Assembly (NCBI GenBank): GCA_020426505.1
Contig: JAGQPX010000049.1
Span: forward strand, 1 to 48,857
From: Planctomycetaceae bacterium
Lineage (GTDB): Bacteria; Planctomycetota; Planctomycetia; Planctomycetales; Planctomycetaceae
Direction of reading: 5' to 3'
Length of the DNA stretch: 48,857 nucleotides
Shown piece by piece: positions 16,989 through 25,670 of this stretch; positions within the stretch are counted from its first letter, which is position 1, and each line of letters opens with the position of its first letter. The notes under the pieces were generated by a model. That model did not search any database. It saw nothing but the letters and a program-made list of their open reading frames with translations, and had not been told where the DNA came from. The translations under genes and the position numbers were made by a program.

Positions 16989-17401
16989 GTCACAGGAAAG
17001 AGCAAAAGCGTCTGACCTCCCGAAGCGGTTTCACCCTGGTGGAACTGGCAGCCGCCGCCGGTCTGTTAGGGACCGTGCTCCTCGTGACCATTCCGATCGT
17101 CAAACATGTCCGCACCTCGCGAGATGCGGCCGGCCAGCAGTTCCTCGCTCAGCAGGAAACAGCGAACATCATGGAGCGACTGGCGATTGATCCGTCTGCG
17201 AACAAGACCGATGAAACCATCAACATCTCCCCGGAAGTCGCTAACTTGCTCCCCGATGCTGAAGTGACGATCACGCGTCAACTTGGAGAGGACGGCCTGC
17301 AACAGATCACCGTGTTGCTGAGTTGGGCCAACGAGGCAGGCGAACGTTCGTTGCCCGTCACTCTGACGGCGTGGTTTCCTGCACAGGAGCCAACACCATG
17401 A
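16985..17401 (+). CDS. Pseudopilin-like protein (prepilin-type N-terminus)
   Basis: 138-residue protein with a class III prepilin signal, SRSGFTLVELAAAAGLLGTV: cleavage is expected after Gly15, with Glu at position +5 and a hydrophobic helix behind it. The globular part is small and has no recognised family. It sits in the GspF-containing operon, with 4-bp overlaps at both ends, so it is probably a minor pseudopilin (GspH/I-like). A prepilin peptidase is not encoded in the window. Confidence 0.85.
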   Translation: MSHRKEQKRLTSRSGFTLVELAAAAGLLGTVLLVTIPIVKHVRTSRDAAGQQFLAQQETANIMERLAIDPSANKTDETINISPEVANLLPDAEVTITRQLGEDGLQQITVLLSWANEAGERSLPVTLTAWFPAQEPTP

Positions 17402-17937
17402 ACAGCAGGCGTCACACGAATGGAGACCGAAAGCGGCGGGGCATCACGATCACCGAGGTCGTGATCGCAGCGTCGGGAGTCTCGGTGCTCTCGGTGTTGG
17501 GCATCACCGTCATTTGCCTGTTGATGACGGCCGAGCAACGGGCGATGGAGTCAATCGTGATTGATCGTTCGATCAGTGAATTGGCCCACGACCTGAGACA
17601 GGACGCGCATTCCGCCACAACCGCCACTCTGAGTGATGATCAGGCGACGCTCAGTCTCGTCCTTCCGGGCGACGAAACGGTCAACTACACCTGCACCGAC
17701 GATGCCGTGACTCGCACGGACACGACGGACCGACGCGACGAATTCGCCTTGCCCTTCGGACACAGCCGTTTTTCGAAGCCCGAATCGGACAGGTTGATCA
17801 CGTTCTGGCACGAGCGCGAGCCGCAGCAGGACATGAGTCTGTCAGAAAATTCCTCGAACCTGAAAGAGACGGAGCGGACGTATCGCATTGATGCGGCCTT
17901 GCTGAGCGCGCCGGTCGATCCTGAGGATCAATCATGA
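17398..17937 (+). CDS. Pseudopilin-like protein (GspJ-like position)
   Basis: 179-residue protein with a variant prepilin signal: KRRGITITEVVIAASGVSVLSVLGITVI. Gly precedes I-T-I-T-E, keeping Glu at +5. A globular domain of about 130 residues follows, including VIDRSISELAHDLRQDA, typical of the helix-to-beta junction of GspJ-like minor pseudopilins. ATG at 17398 overlaps the previous stop and the frame ends in overlap with the next gene. Identity as GspJ is inferred from gene order and length. Confidence 0.82.
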   Translation: MNSRRHTNGDRKRRGITITEVVIAASGVSVLSVLGITVICLLMTAEQRAMESIVIDRSISELAHDLRQDAHSATTATLSDDQATLSLVLPGDETVNYTCTDDAVTRTDTTDRRDEFALPFGHSRFSKPESDRLITFWHEREPQQDMSLSENSSNLKETERTYRIDAALLSAPVDPEDQS

Positions 17938-18374
17938 AACGCAACCGAACACAAGTGACGCACAGGCGCGCCGGCACAGCGATGATCGTCGCCGTCGTCT
18001 GTCTCACACTCCTGGCAGCGATTACGGTTTCGCTTGTCCGACTCGCGGTCGCCTCGCAACATCAGGTCGAGCGTGAGGGCTGGCGACTTCAATCCGCCTG
18101 GCTCGCAGAGTCGGCCCTCAATCGGGCGATCGCACGCATCGACAGGGGCGAGAACTGGGATTCCGACGAGTGGACCCCGACCGGCATCGGACCGGTTAAC
18201 AGCAGTGGACGTACAACGACGACACTCGCGCCCGATCCCGATAACGAATCCCACTGGACGATTACCGTGGTCGCTGACTTTCCCGACCACCCGACTGACC
18301 GCGTTCGTACGACACGATCACGCACGGTCTCGCGCACCAACAACGGCAACGAAACAGCCGAGGACTCCGAATGA
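17934..18374 (+). CDS. GspK/PilX-like minor pseudopilin
   Basis: 146-residue protein with an N-terminal hydrophobic helix, [32 protein letters not shown], and then the [12 protein letters not shown] segment, which resembles the helix of GspK/PilX proteins (typically E/Q-A-G-x-x-A). The usual Glu at +5 is missing, as in many GspK members. Far shorter than GspK (about 300 residues), so it lacks the large globular domain. Start and stop both overlap neighbours by 4 bp in the operon. Confidence 0.75.
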   Translation: MKRNRTQVTHRRAGTAMIVAVVCLTLLAAITVSLVRLAVASQHQVEREGWRLQSAWLAESALNRAIARIDRGENWDSDEWTPTGIGPVNSSGRTTTTLAPDPDNESHWTITVVADFPDHPTDRVRTTRSRTVSRTNNGNETAEDSE

Positions 18375-19354
18375 ACGACCATCTCACCCCGCATCGATCG
18401 CAGCTCACAAAGCGTCGGCAATCAAAGAACGCTTCTCGTTGGACAGATCGCCTCAAGTTCTCTCGACGTCGCGCCGAACGTGTGAGCGAATCTGATCGCG
18501 GCTTCACGCTGATTGAACTGCTGGTGGTCATCGCCATCATCGCGATCCTGATTGCCCTTTTGTTGCCGGCTATTCAACAGGCTCGTGAGGTTGCCCGTCG
18601 CACGCAATGCAAAAACAACCTCGCTCAACTCTCGCTGGGATTGCACAACTATGCCATGGCGCATCAGGTGCTCCCGCCCGGATGTGTGAATCCGTCCGGA
18701 CCAATCCGCAACGAGGAGAACGGGTACCACTACAGCTGGATCGTGCAGATTCTGCCGTATATCGAGGAGAACAACGCCTACCGCAAGTTCGACTTCGACG
18801 TCAGTGTGTACAACGAGAAACATCTGGAAGTCTTGGGACATTCGATTCCTGTGCTGATCTGTCCCAGCAGCACGACAGGCGGACCATCAACGTCATACGT
18901 CGGATGTCATCACGACTCCGAGGCTCCGATCGACGTCGACAACAACGGCGTGTTGTTCCTGAACAGCAGCATCGCCTATCGCGACGTCACAGACGGTCGC
19001 TCACATACAATCTTTCTGGGTGAAGCGGCACAATTGGGAATGCTCGGTTGGGCGTCCGGGACTCCCGCCACTCTGAGGAACGCGGGTGGAGGCATCAACG
19101 GAAACGTGTACTTTCAAACGTTTCCCGGAGCTGTTCCGCCATGGATGGAGGACGTTGGAGCACGTCCCGGTAACGAGGAGGATTTGACCGAGGACGCACT
19201 GCTAGAAGTGGGCGGGTTCAGCAGCGCGCACTCCGGCGGTGCACATGTCGCCTTCGGAGACGGGTCCGTGCGATTTCTGATCGATCAGATCGACCAGGAG
19301 ACCCTGCGTCGCCTCGCCAACCGTGCCGACGGCGAACTTGTCGAGGGATTCTGA
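18371..19354 (+). CDS. DUF1559 domain protein, pilin-like with H-x9-DG C-terminus
   Basis: 327-residue member of the planctomycete DUF1559 family. A prepilin N-terminus [20 protein letters not shown] (about 46-65) is preceded by an unusually long basic leader of about 45 residues. Then come the family helix [19 protein letters not shown], the [12 protein letters not shown] segment, PPGCVNP, and the C-terminal [15 protein letters not shown], which fits H-x9-DG. Planctomycetes carry many copies; their role is not firmly established, but the N-terminus implies handling by a prepilin peptidase. It is the last gene of the GspF operon and its start overlaps the preceding stop. Confidence 0.93.
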   Translation: MNDHLTPHRSQLTKRRQSKNASRWTDRLKFSRRRAERVSESDRGFTLIELLVVIAIIAILIALLLPAIQQAREVARRTQCKNNLAQLSLGLHNYAMAHQVLPPGCVNPSGPIRNEENGYHYSWIVQILPYIEENNAYRKFDFDVSVYNEKHLEVLGHSIPVLICPSSTTGGPSTSYVGCHHDSEAPIDVDNNGVLFLNSSIAYRDVTDGRSHTIFLGEAAQLGMLGWASGTPATLRNAGGGINGNVYFQTFPGAVPPWMEDVGARPGNEEDLTEDALLEVGGFSSAHSGGAHVAFGDGSVRFLIDQIDQETLRRLANRADGELVEGF

Positions 19355-19380
19355 GGTGATCGGAAATGTGTTGGCATCAA

Positions 19381-19553
19381 TATCCCTCTCCCCACGGGGG
19401 AGAGGGACAGGTTTTGAGCGTGAGCGAAAAATCAGGGTGAGGGGGCGCCGCTGGTGTTGGCGCCCCAATACTGACCCGCCCCACCCCCTCACCCTGCTTC
19501 CCGGCGCTGCGCTTGTGAAGCTGTCCCTCTGCCTCAAGGAGAGAGGGGGATTC
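19381..19553. repeat. Nested inverted-repeat element (leader of next gene)
   Basis: Several perfect stems are combined here. CCCTCTCCCC (19384-19393) pairs with GGGGAGAGGG (19397-19406) over a 3-nt loop; AGGGTGAGGGGG (19434-19445) pairs with CCCCCTCACCCT (19484-19495); inside it GGGGCGCC (19442-19449) pairs with GGCGCCCC (19459-19466); and GAGGGACAG (19402-19410) pairs with CTGTCCCTC (19519-19527). The CCCTCTCCCC hairpin and GGGTGAGGGGG motif resemble dispersed intergenic elements that I recall from planctomycetes and some proteobacteria. It is in the 5' leader of the next gene and inflates its open frame. Confidence 0.6.
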
Positions 19554-19595
19554 CCGGATCATACCTTGCTGGCTTGCCGCGTCTGGTGTCTCTGG

Positions 19596-21443
19596 ATGGT
19601 TGCGTTTGGACTCTTGTCTAATCGCGGCTTTGCAGTCGATGCGCCTGCGACCGCCACCATTGAGCAGACACGCTGGGGGTTCGACAACAAGTTTGTGCCT
19701 CACACCTTCGTACCCTTATCGGTGCTTGTGCGGAATGACTCGCCGAACGATTTTGAAGGCAAGTTACGGCTCACCCGGTCACTTCGAGTGAACAAGCAGG
19801 TCGATGCGTTTGTCGAACAGGATGTCTACCTCGGTCCGCTGAGCAGTCGTTGGGTCCAGCTCACCCCTTATGCGATCGGTGAATGGGAGGAATGGCAGCT
19901 GACGTGGGACGGTGCGGATGACGATCCCTACACGCTTCCATCGCTCAACGAGGGCGATCGGGCGACCGTTCTGATCTACGATCCGGATCGGTTGCAGACC
20001 GCTGGGGGGATCCTCAATCGGTTTCCCGCTGACTTGTTTCCGACATCGGTCACTGCGATGGACGGTCTGCGAGGCGTCGTGCTCGATCATTCACCACGAT
20101 GGCAAGGGGCACGAAGACAGGCATTTTGGGATTGGCTGCGTCTGGGCGGACGGGTCTATCTGCTGCATAACGAACAGGGCGAGTTTCCTCGCTTCGACGA
20201 CTCGCTGTCCGTGCTCAATCGTGCGACTGAACGGTTTCAGGTCGGGTCGGGAACAGTTCGTCGCATCCCGCGCACCGTGGCATCGATCGACCCGCAATCG
20301 GCGAACGACCTCATCCTGCACGATGAAGAAAGTCGCTTCAATTCGCCTGCCTGGCAGAAGCGACGTGCGACCCCCGGATACCCGGGAGCGATGCCCCTCA
20401 TCAATCGCAGCGGCTGGGACCGCGACTCGGAACTTCTCAACAGTCTGCAGGCGCTCAGCCGTTTCGAACGGAACTGGTGGGTCATCTACGGACTGGCCAT
20501 GTTGTACGTGCTGGCACTATTCCCCGGCTGTTATCTCCTGGGTCGCCGGCTGAAAACGCATGTTTGGTTCTACGTTGGGTTTCTCTCGTTTGTCGGATTG
20601 TTCTCGGTCGGCTTCGTCTCGCTGGGGCGAATCGGTGCATCCCACACCGCGCGGATCCGCGGTGTCGTCCTCGCCAGCGAGTTGGAGGACGGCATGTATA
20701 ATGTGATGGGCTGGTCGAGTGCAGCCGCCCGAGTCGCAGGTGATTACCGTATTGAGCACAAGGGAACCGGCCGGCTATACACCGCGGCTTCGGAACTCGA
20801 ACCGGTGGAGGGGCAGATCGTCAACGGGGCCGATGGACATCTCGTCGCCAGAATGCCTCCCGCATCGACCCGCTCGGTCATCCATCGCACTCGGCAGGAC
20901 GGGCCATCGCTGGGTGTTCATGTGAAGCGAGTCACCTTTGACGCCGGCCAACTGACCGAGTTCGCCATCGGGACGGGAGAGAAGTTTCCGACCAAGCCGT
21001 TGTCCGTGCATCTGTGGTCTGCGGACTGGATCTATGAAATGGAGCAGAAGGCGGGCGAGTGGCAGTTGAAGCCATCAAGCCGCAAGCAGGGAATCTCCTT
21101 CCTGGCCGCCGCGAGCGAAATCCGCCCTCTCGGTTTCCGTCTAACAGTCAAGGGGCCGACATGGTTGCAGCCGGAGCTGCCGCCCTTGATCGAAGAGTTC
21201 GAAGAACTGACTCGATCCCTCATCGCGAACAGTTTCGGACTTGATAGCACGGTCGACCCGCTGCTGATGTCACTTCGGCCGGGGCGGGTCCGTTTGTTCG
21301 TCTACGCGGAGATGCCTCCGGAGTTTGCGACGACCGGCGAATCGTTTCCCGATCAGTTCGGCTGCGTGATGTACGTGATCGATCTGCCGACTTCTCCGAC
21401 GTCTCCGGCGGGACCTCGCGTGACGCCCGAGGAGAAGGAGTAG
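19596..21443 (+). CDS. Membrane-anchored protein with GATase1-like domain, paralogue 1
   Basis: 615 residues from ATG 19596; the frame continues upstream through a repeat element, so a TTG at 19566 that would lengthen the hydrophobic signal is a possible alternative. After the signal (ending near FAVDA) comes a beta-rich domain (TRWGFDNKFVPHTFVPLSVLVRN), a GATase1-like segment (GLRGVVLDHSPRWQGARRQAFWDWLRLGGRVYLLHNEQG), then two membrane helices (WWVIYGLAMLYVLALFPGCYLL and VWFYVGFLSFVGLFSVGF), and a C-terminal soluble part. The order matches the 740-residue protein at 28247-30469, so these are distant paralogues. It is 6 bp upstream of an ABC-2 permease gene. Exact function unknown; probably an accessory of an ABC exporter. 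Confidence 0.75.
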   Translation: MVAFGLLSNRGFAVDAPATATIEQTRWGFDNKFVPHTFVPLSVLVRNDSPNDFEGKLRLTRSLRVNKQVDAFVEQDVYLGPLSSRWVQLTPYAIGEWEEWQLTWDGADDDPYTLPSLNEGDRATVLIYDPDRLQTAGGILNRFPADLFPTSVTAMDGLRGVVLDHSPRWQGARRQAFWDWLRLGGRVYLLHNEQGEFPRFDDSLSVLNRATERFQVGSGTVRRIPRTVASIDPQSANDLILHDEESRFNSPAWQKRRATPGYPGAMPLINRSGWDRDSELLNSLQALSRFERNWWVIYGLAMLYVLALFPGCYLLGRRLKTHVWFYVGFLSFVGLFSVGFVSLGRIGASHTARIRGVVLASELEDGMYNVMGWSSAAARVAGDYRIEHKGTGRLYTAASELEPVEGQIVNGADGHLVARMPPASTRSVIHRTRQDGPSLGVHVKRVTFDAGQLTEFAIGTGEKFPTKPLSVHLWSADWIYEMEQKAGEWQLKPSSRKQGISFLAAASEIRPLGFRLTVKGPTWLQPELPPLIEEFEELTRSLIANSFGLDSTVDPLLMSLRPGRVRLFVYAEMPPEFATTGESFPDQFGCVMYVIDLPTSPTSPAGPRVTPEEKE

Positions 21444-21449
21444 GCTCGC

Positions 21450-23003
21450 ATGTTGCATGGTGCGTCGACATTGCTGATGCGTGCGTTGCGTGAGGACGCC
21501 AACCGCAGAGGGCCACATTTCTTCCGGCTCGGCGGGACGTTGCTGATTCTCGTCTTCCTGATGACGGCGCACATCGCCTCCACCGGCGTGGGAGCACCGG
21601 GGCTGCGATTCTTCAAATTGATTTCGTCGCTCAATTTGTTGCTGATCGTCGTTGCGGGCGCCAGCTACTTTGCGACCGCCATCACGGAAGAGAAGGAACA
21701 GGGCACGCTAGGATTGTTGCATCTGGCGGGCGTCAGTCCGATCGGCCTGCTTCTCGGCAAGTCGACTTCCCGTTTGATCTCCGTGCTGCTGGTCTTTCTC
21801 GGACAACTCCCCTTCGCGCTACTGGCGATCACTCTTGGCGGCATCACAGCTCGACAGATCATCGCGGTCGACCTGGCGCTGGCGGCATTTTTGATCATGG
21901 TCGCCAACGTGGCATTGATGTTGTCCGTCATCTGTCAACGGTCGAGTTCGGCGTGCTCGTGGATGTTCCTGGGACTGGTCTTTCTCTTGCTCGGTGTGCA
22001 ATACGGAGACGAAAGCGTATCGCAACTGGTCAGACGCGGTTTTCTCTCCGCCGACTCGGCTTTAGTGAAGATCAGCACCGAAGCTCTCAACTGGTTGAAC
22101 GATCTCGCGATCATCACTCGCATCAATGAGGTGCTGGAGATCGGTTACGATGGATCGTTGACCGGCGCACAATTCTGGTTGCATCTTTCGGTTGCCCTGG
22201 TCGCGTTCGTTCTTTCCTGGCTGACGTTCGATCGCTTCACCCGGTATTCGGATGTGTCATCGCCCGCGCGAGGCTGGTTGCCACAAAGCAAGACACGATG
22301 GCGAATACTTGTCGGTCGACCGTGGCGATGGGCGTTCGTCTGGAAGGACTACCACTTCATCACCGGAGGACACACGCTCGCGATCTTCAAGCTCATTGTT
22401 TATCCGCTGATGTTGTTCCTGATGTGGCGATACCAGAACCCGCTGTATACGGTCACCGGACTGTTCTTTCCATCGCTCGCTCGGCGAACAATGCTGATCG
22501 TGATTGGGGGCGAATTGATCCTTTCGGCCTCCCGGGTGTTTCACGAGGAGATCAAGTGGGGCACGCTGCCGAGCGTCGCGTCGCTGCCGCAGTCGGTCAT
22601 CGTAACGACGTACAGCAAATTGCTTGGCTGCCTGCTGGGTCTTATCCCGGCTGTTCTGGTCCTTGGGGTTGTGATACTTCTCGTGCCTCCGTCACCCGGC
22701 AAGTATGACGCTTGGATCGAACCGGGATGGTGGCTGTTATGGATGGAATTCCTGGTGCTTGTCCACCTGACGACGCTGTTGTCGCTGCGGGTGAAGTGGG
22801 GAGCACTCGCTCTTGCAGTCACGACGTTGCTCGTGATTAACGCGTTGCTGTTCATTCCGGTTTCTTTAGTGGCGGTGAGCCTGGTGGATTCTTTCAATGA
22901 TCGATCGGCACTCATTTCGCCCATCGTCTACATCGGCGCGACGCTCTGCATGCTCCTGCAGGGAATGATCGTCTTCGGTGTCCGCGATGCAGCGGCGCGT
23001 TGA
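21450..23003 (+). CDS. ABC-2 type transporter permease
   Basis: 517-residue inner-membrane protein with about 12 hydrophobic segments. After a first membrane segment (about 30-47), the ABC-2 signature EEKEQGTLGLLHLAGVSPIGLLLGK (about 77-101) matches the cytoplasmic coupling loop of ABC-2 permeases. GGAG lies just upstream of the start, which is 6 bp after the preceding stop, so the two are in one operon. No ATPase is adjacent; the ABC ATPase at 30595 could serve it. The second half (about 300-510) repeats the fold with a HEEIKWGTLPSV loop, giving a duplicated permease. Substrate unknown. Confidence 0.88.
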   Translation: MLHGASTLLMRALREDANRRGPHFFRLGGTLLILVFLMTAHIASTGVGAPGLRFFKLISSLNLLLIVVAGASYFATAITEEKEQGTLGLLHLAGVSPIGLLLGKSTSRLISVLLVFLGQLPFALLAITLGGITARQIIAVDLALAAFLIMVANVALMLSVICQRSSSACSWMFLGLVFLLLGVQYGDESVSQLVRRGFLSADSALVKISTEALNWLNDLAIITRINEVLEIGYDGSLTGAQFWLHLSVALVAFVLSWLTFDRFTRYSDVSSPARGWLPQSKTRWRILVGRPWRWAFVWKDYHFITGGHTLAIFKLIVYPLMLFLMWRYQNPLYTVTGLFFPSLARRTMLIVIGGELILSASRVFHEEIKWGTLPSVASLPQSVIVTTYSKLLGCLLGLIPAVLVLGVVILLVPPSPGKYDAWIEPGWWLLWMEFLVLVHLTTLLSLRVKWGALALAVTTLLVINALLFIPVSLVAVSLVDSFNDRSALISPIVYIGATLCMLLQGMIVFGVRDAAAR

Positions 23004-23081
23004 GGACAGATCATGTGGACGTTGCGTGCGGGCAAGTCAGGGTTCAGAATAAACAGGCTCTGACTGGCTGACTTACTCCTG

Positions 23082-25511
23082 ATGAAAGACATCATGCCAC
23101 ACTCGCTCGATTGTTGTCGCACATGGCTCGCACCGCTGGTCGCCCTGTATTTGATCGGCATCACTTCGCCGCTGTTTGCCCAGCGAAAGCTCGATTTCGA
23201 TCCCGACTGGACGCCTCGACCACAAGAGGGAGACGTCCCCGCCTACGTAAAGGAAACGGACATCGACTGGATCGACCCACGACTGCAGGAGATGAACACA
23301 GGCCGGACCTGGAATGCCACGTTTCGTTATCCTGATGCGTACGCGAAGACCGCCGAGGGTGGCCCCCTGATGCATCGCTCGTTCAAGGGAACGGCGATCC
23401 GCATCGGCGAGGAAGGCGATGCAGCCGTTCTGTTCGACCGTAACCAACTTCGCGTCGCATGCGTCTGGACTGGAGACTTCCTGACCCACAGCGATCGACG
23501 CTTCGGTCTGTTGAACACCCCTCAACCCACTGGTGAGGTTCTGTTTTCAACTCACGCGGAAGCCGCATGGATGCAAGATGACGCCCCATCGCCACAGGCT
23601 GTCGCAGCGACCGGGCCGCTCCCGCGCGACGTGGGGCACTTCAATGGGATGTTTCGACACGGCGATCGCACGGTCTTGAGTTACTCGATTGGCGAGTCCG
23701 GTCAGGTGCTGGAGTCTCCCTGGGTCGTCGAACATGAAGGGCACAGGATCTTCTCTCGAACCCTTTTGATCAGAGGACTCACTGAACCGCATGACGTCGT
23801 GTTGGGGACGACCTCTCCGGAGGCAATCCTGCATGAAGAACCTGAGGGAAAGTGGTTCGCTGATGTGGAAACCCCACACGGTGCCATCGTGTGGACCTGC
23901 CGATCTCTCCGGGAAGGGTGTGTACTCCGTTCGACAAAGGGAGAGACGGGGCGACTTCTGCTCTCTCTTCCGGCGATCGATAATCCAACCGTGGTCCAGG
24001 TTCAGTGGGAATTGGTTCCCTCACCGAAAGCTGGCGAGCGACCCGGCTATCCGGCGATCTTACAGGCCGCTAATGCACAATCTGCGACGTCTCTCCCGAA
24101 ATCCGAAGACTTCGAGAAGTGGACGTCTCCGGGGCGTCGACAATGGAACGAAGAGATCATCACCCAAGGCGACGTTGCCAATGACGATGCACCATACGTT
24201 ATCGACACGTTCGGTGTTCCGTTCGAGAATCCATACAAGGCGTTGATGTTTCTCAGTGGCGTCGACTTCATCGGAGATGACGTCTACGTGTCGACCGCTC
24301 ACGGGGATGTGTGGAGGTTGACCGGGGTCGATGACACGCTGGATGAAGTTGTCTGGCAGCGGTATGCGACGGGGTTGTATCAGCCGTTGGGCCTCAAAGT
24401 GGTCGACAGCAAGGTCATGGTGCTGGAGCGTGGCCAACTCACGCGACTGCATGACCTCAACGAAGATGGTGAGGCTGATTTCTATGAATCGTTCAATGCC
24501 GACTGGCATGTCGGCGGCGGCGAGCATTCGTACGACACGTGTCTGGAGACTGACCCGGAGGGCAATTTCTATTTCCATTCGACGGGTGACCCACAGGTGC
24601 CAACCGGAGGCACGGTGATCAAGGTCTCGCCGGACGGGCAAACGAGCGAAGTCTTCTGCACGGGGTTCCGTCATCCGATCGGGATGGGCGTGCTCCCCGA
24701 CGGACGCATCACCGGGGCCGATCAGGAGGGGAACTGGATGCCTTCGACACGGATCGACATCTATCGCAAAGGTGGTTTCTACGGCGACTTCCGCGCCCAT
24801 CACCGCGATCCGCCGCCGGAGACGTATGATGGTCCACTCTGCTGGCTGCCGCGACAACTGGATGGTTCAGCGGGAGGAGAGGTGACGGTGCCCGAGAATC
24901 ATTGGGGACACCTCGCAGGTCGCACGTTGCACATGAGCTTCGGAAGATGCCGTCTGATGTTGCTGATGATGCAGCAGATCGGCGACATCGATCAGGCGGG
25001 AGCCGTTGATCTGGGACTGCAGTTCGATGCGGGCATTCAGCGCGGCCGGTTTCGACCGAGCGATGGGAATCTCTATCTGGTCGGCATGGACGGCTGGCAG
25101 ACAGCAGCGATCGCCGACGGCTGCCTGCAACGCGTGCGGTACACTGGAAAACGGTGGATGTCGCCCATTGATCTGAAGATTGAACGCGACGGCATCCGCC
25201 TGACGTTCAGCGAGCCGCTCGATCGTGAGATCGCTGTTCAGACGGAGCGGTATCACATCGAACAGTGGAATTACCTGTGGAGCGGTGAGTACGGTTCATC
25301 CCGATATTCGGTCGCCTCACCGGGTGAGGAGGGACAGGACGAGGTGCCGGTTACGGACGCATCGGTGAGTGCCGATGGACTTGAGGTGTTTCTGAGTGTG
25401 CCTAACCTCGCCCCTGTCATGCAGATGCAGATTGAGTACCGGCTGGTCGACGAGCAGGGCGAGGAGGTCAAGGGGGCCGTCTATAACACGATTCACACGA
25501 CCGGGACGTGA
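23082..25511 (+). CDS. Secreted DUF6797 / PQQ-dehydrogenase-like beta-propeller protein
   Basis: 809-residue exported protein. A Sec signal ends at about residue 34 (LVALYLIGITSPLFAQ). Residues 35-360 match the DUF6797-type region of planctomycete secreted proteins (TIDWIDPRL, GTAIRIG, FDRNQLRVACVW, HFNGMFRHGDRTVLSYSIG). Residues about 385-680 form a propeller-like domain resembling the PQQ-dependent sugar dehydrogenase/NHL family: ALMFLSGVDFIGDDVYVST, LYQPLGLKVVDSKVMVLERG, GFRHPIGMGVLPDGRITGAD. The last part is Ig-like. No heme-binding C-x-x-C-H motif is seen. An ATG at 23094 is an alternative start. Function is inferred as extracellular carbohydrate oxidation or binding. Confidence 0.82.
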   Translation: MKDIMPHSLDCCRTWLAPLVALYLIGITSPLFAQRKLDFDPDWTPRPQEGDVPAYVKETDIDWIDPRLQEMNTGRTWNATFRYPDAYAKTAEGGPLMHRSFKGTAIRIGEEGDAAVLFDRNQLRVACVWTGDFLTHSDRRFGLLNTPQPTGEVLFSTHAEAAWMQDDAPSPQAVAATGPLPRDVGHFNGMFRHGDRTVLSYSIGESGQVLESPWVVEHEGHRIFSRTLLIRGLTEPHDVVLGTTSPEAILHEEPEGKWFADVETPHGAIVWTCRSLREGCVLRSTKGETGRLLLSLPAIDNPTVVQVQWELVPSPKAGERPGYPAILQAANAQSATSLPKSEDFEKWTSPGRRQWNEEIITQGDVANDDAPYVIDTFGVPFENPYKALMFLSGVDFIGDDVYVSTAHGDVWRLTGVDDTLDEVVWQRYATGLYQPLGLKVVDSKVMVLERGQLTRLHDLNEDGEADFYESFNADWHVGGGEHSYDTCLETDPEGNFYFHSTGDPQVPTGGTVIKVSPDGQTSEVFCTGFRHPIGMGVLPDGRITGADQEGNWMPSTRIDIYRKGGFYGDFRAHHRDPPPETYDGPLCWLPRQLDGSAGGEVTVPENHWGHLAGRTLHMSFGRCRLMLLMMQQIGDIDQAGAVDLGLQFDAGIQRGRFRPSDGNLYLVGMDGWQTAAIADGCLQRVRYTGKRWMSPIDLKIERDGIRLTFSEPLDREIAVQTERYHIEQWNYLWSGEYGSSRYSVASPGEEGQDEVPVTDASVSADGLEVFLSVPNLAPVMQMQIEYRLVDEQGEEVKGAVYNTIHTTGT

Positions 25512-25670
25512 ATGTCACGGCAGATTATCGGTGTCATGTTGCGGGGAGACCGTGAAGTTTCCTGTCATTTCTCGCCCGGACGAGAGGTTTCGTTTGAACC
25601 GATGCGGTAGAATTCGCGTACAAGTTTGTGTGAATCGACGATCAAAACACCATCGAGAGGGACCGACGAG

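Noticed and set aside
24060..24857. 265-codon minus-strand frame opposite the DUF6797 gene
   Set aside because: Antisense shadow; the translation has no family features, and the plus strand encodes a recognisable protein.
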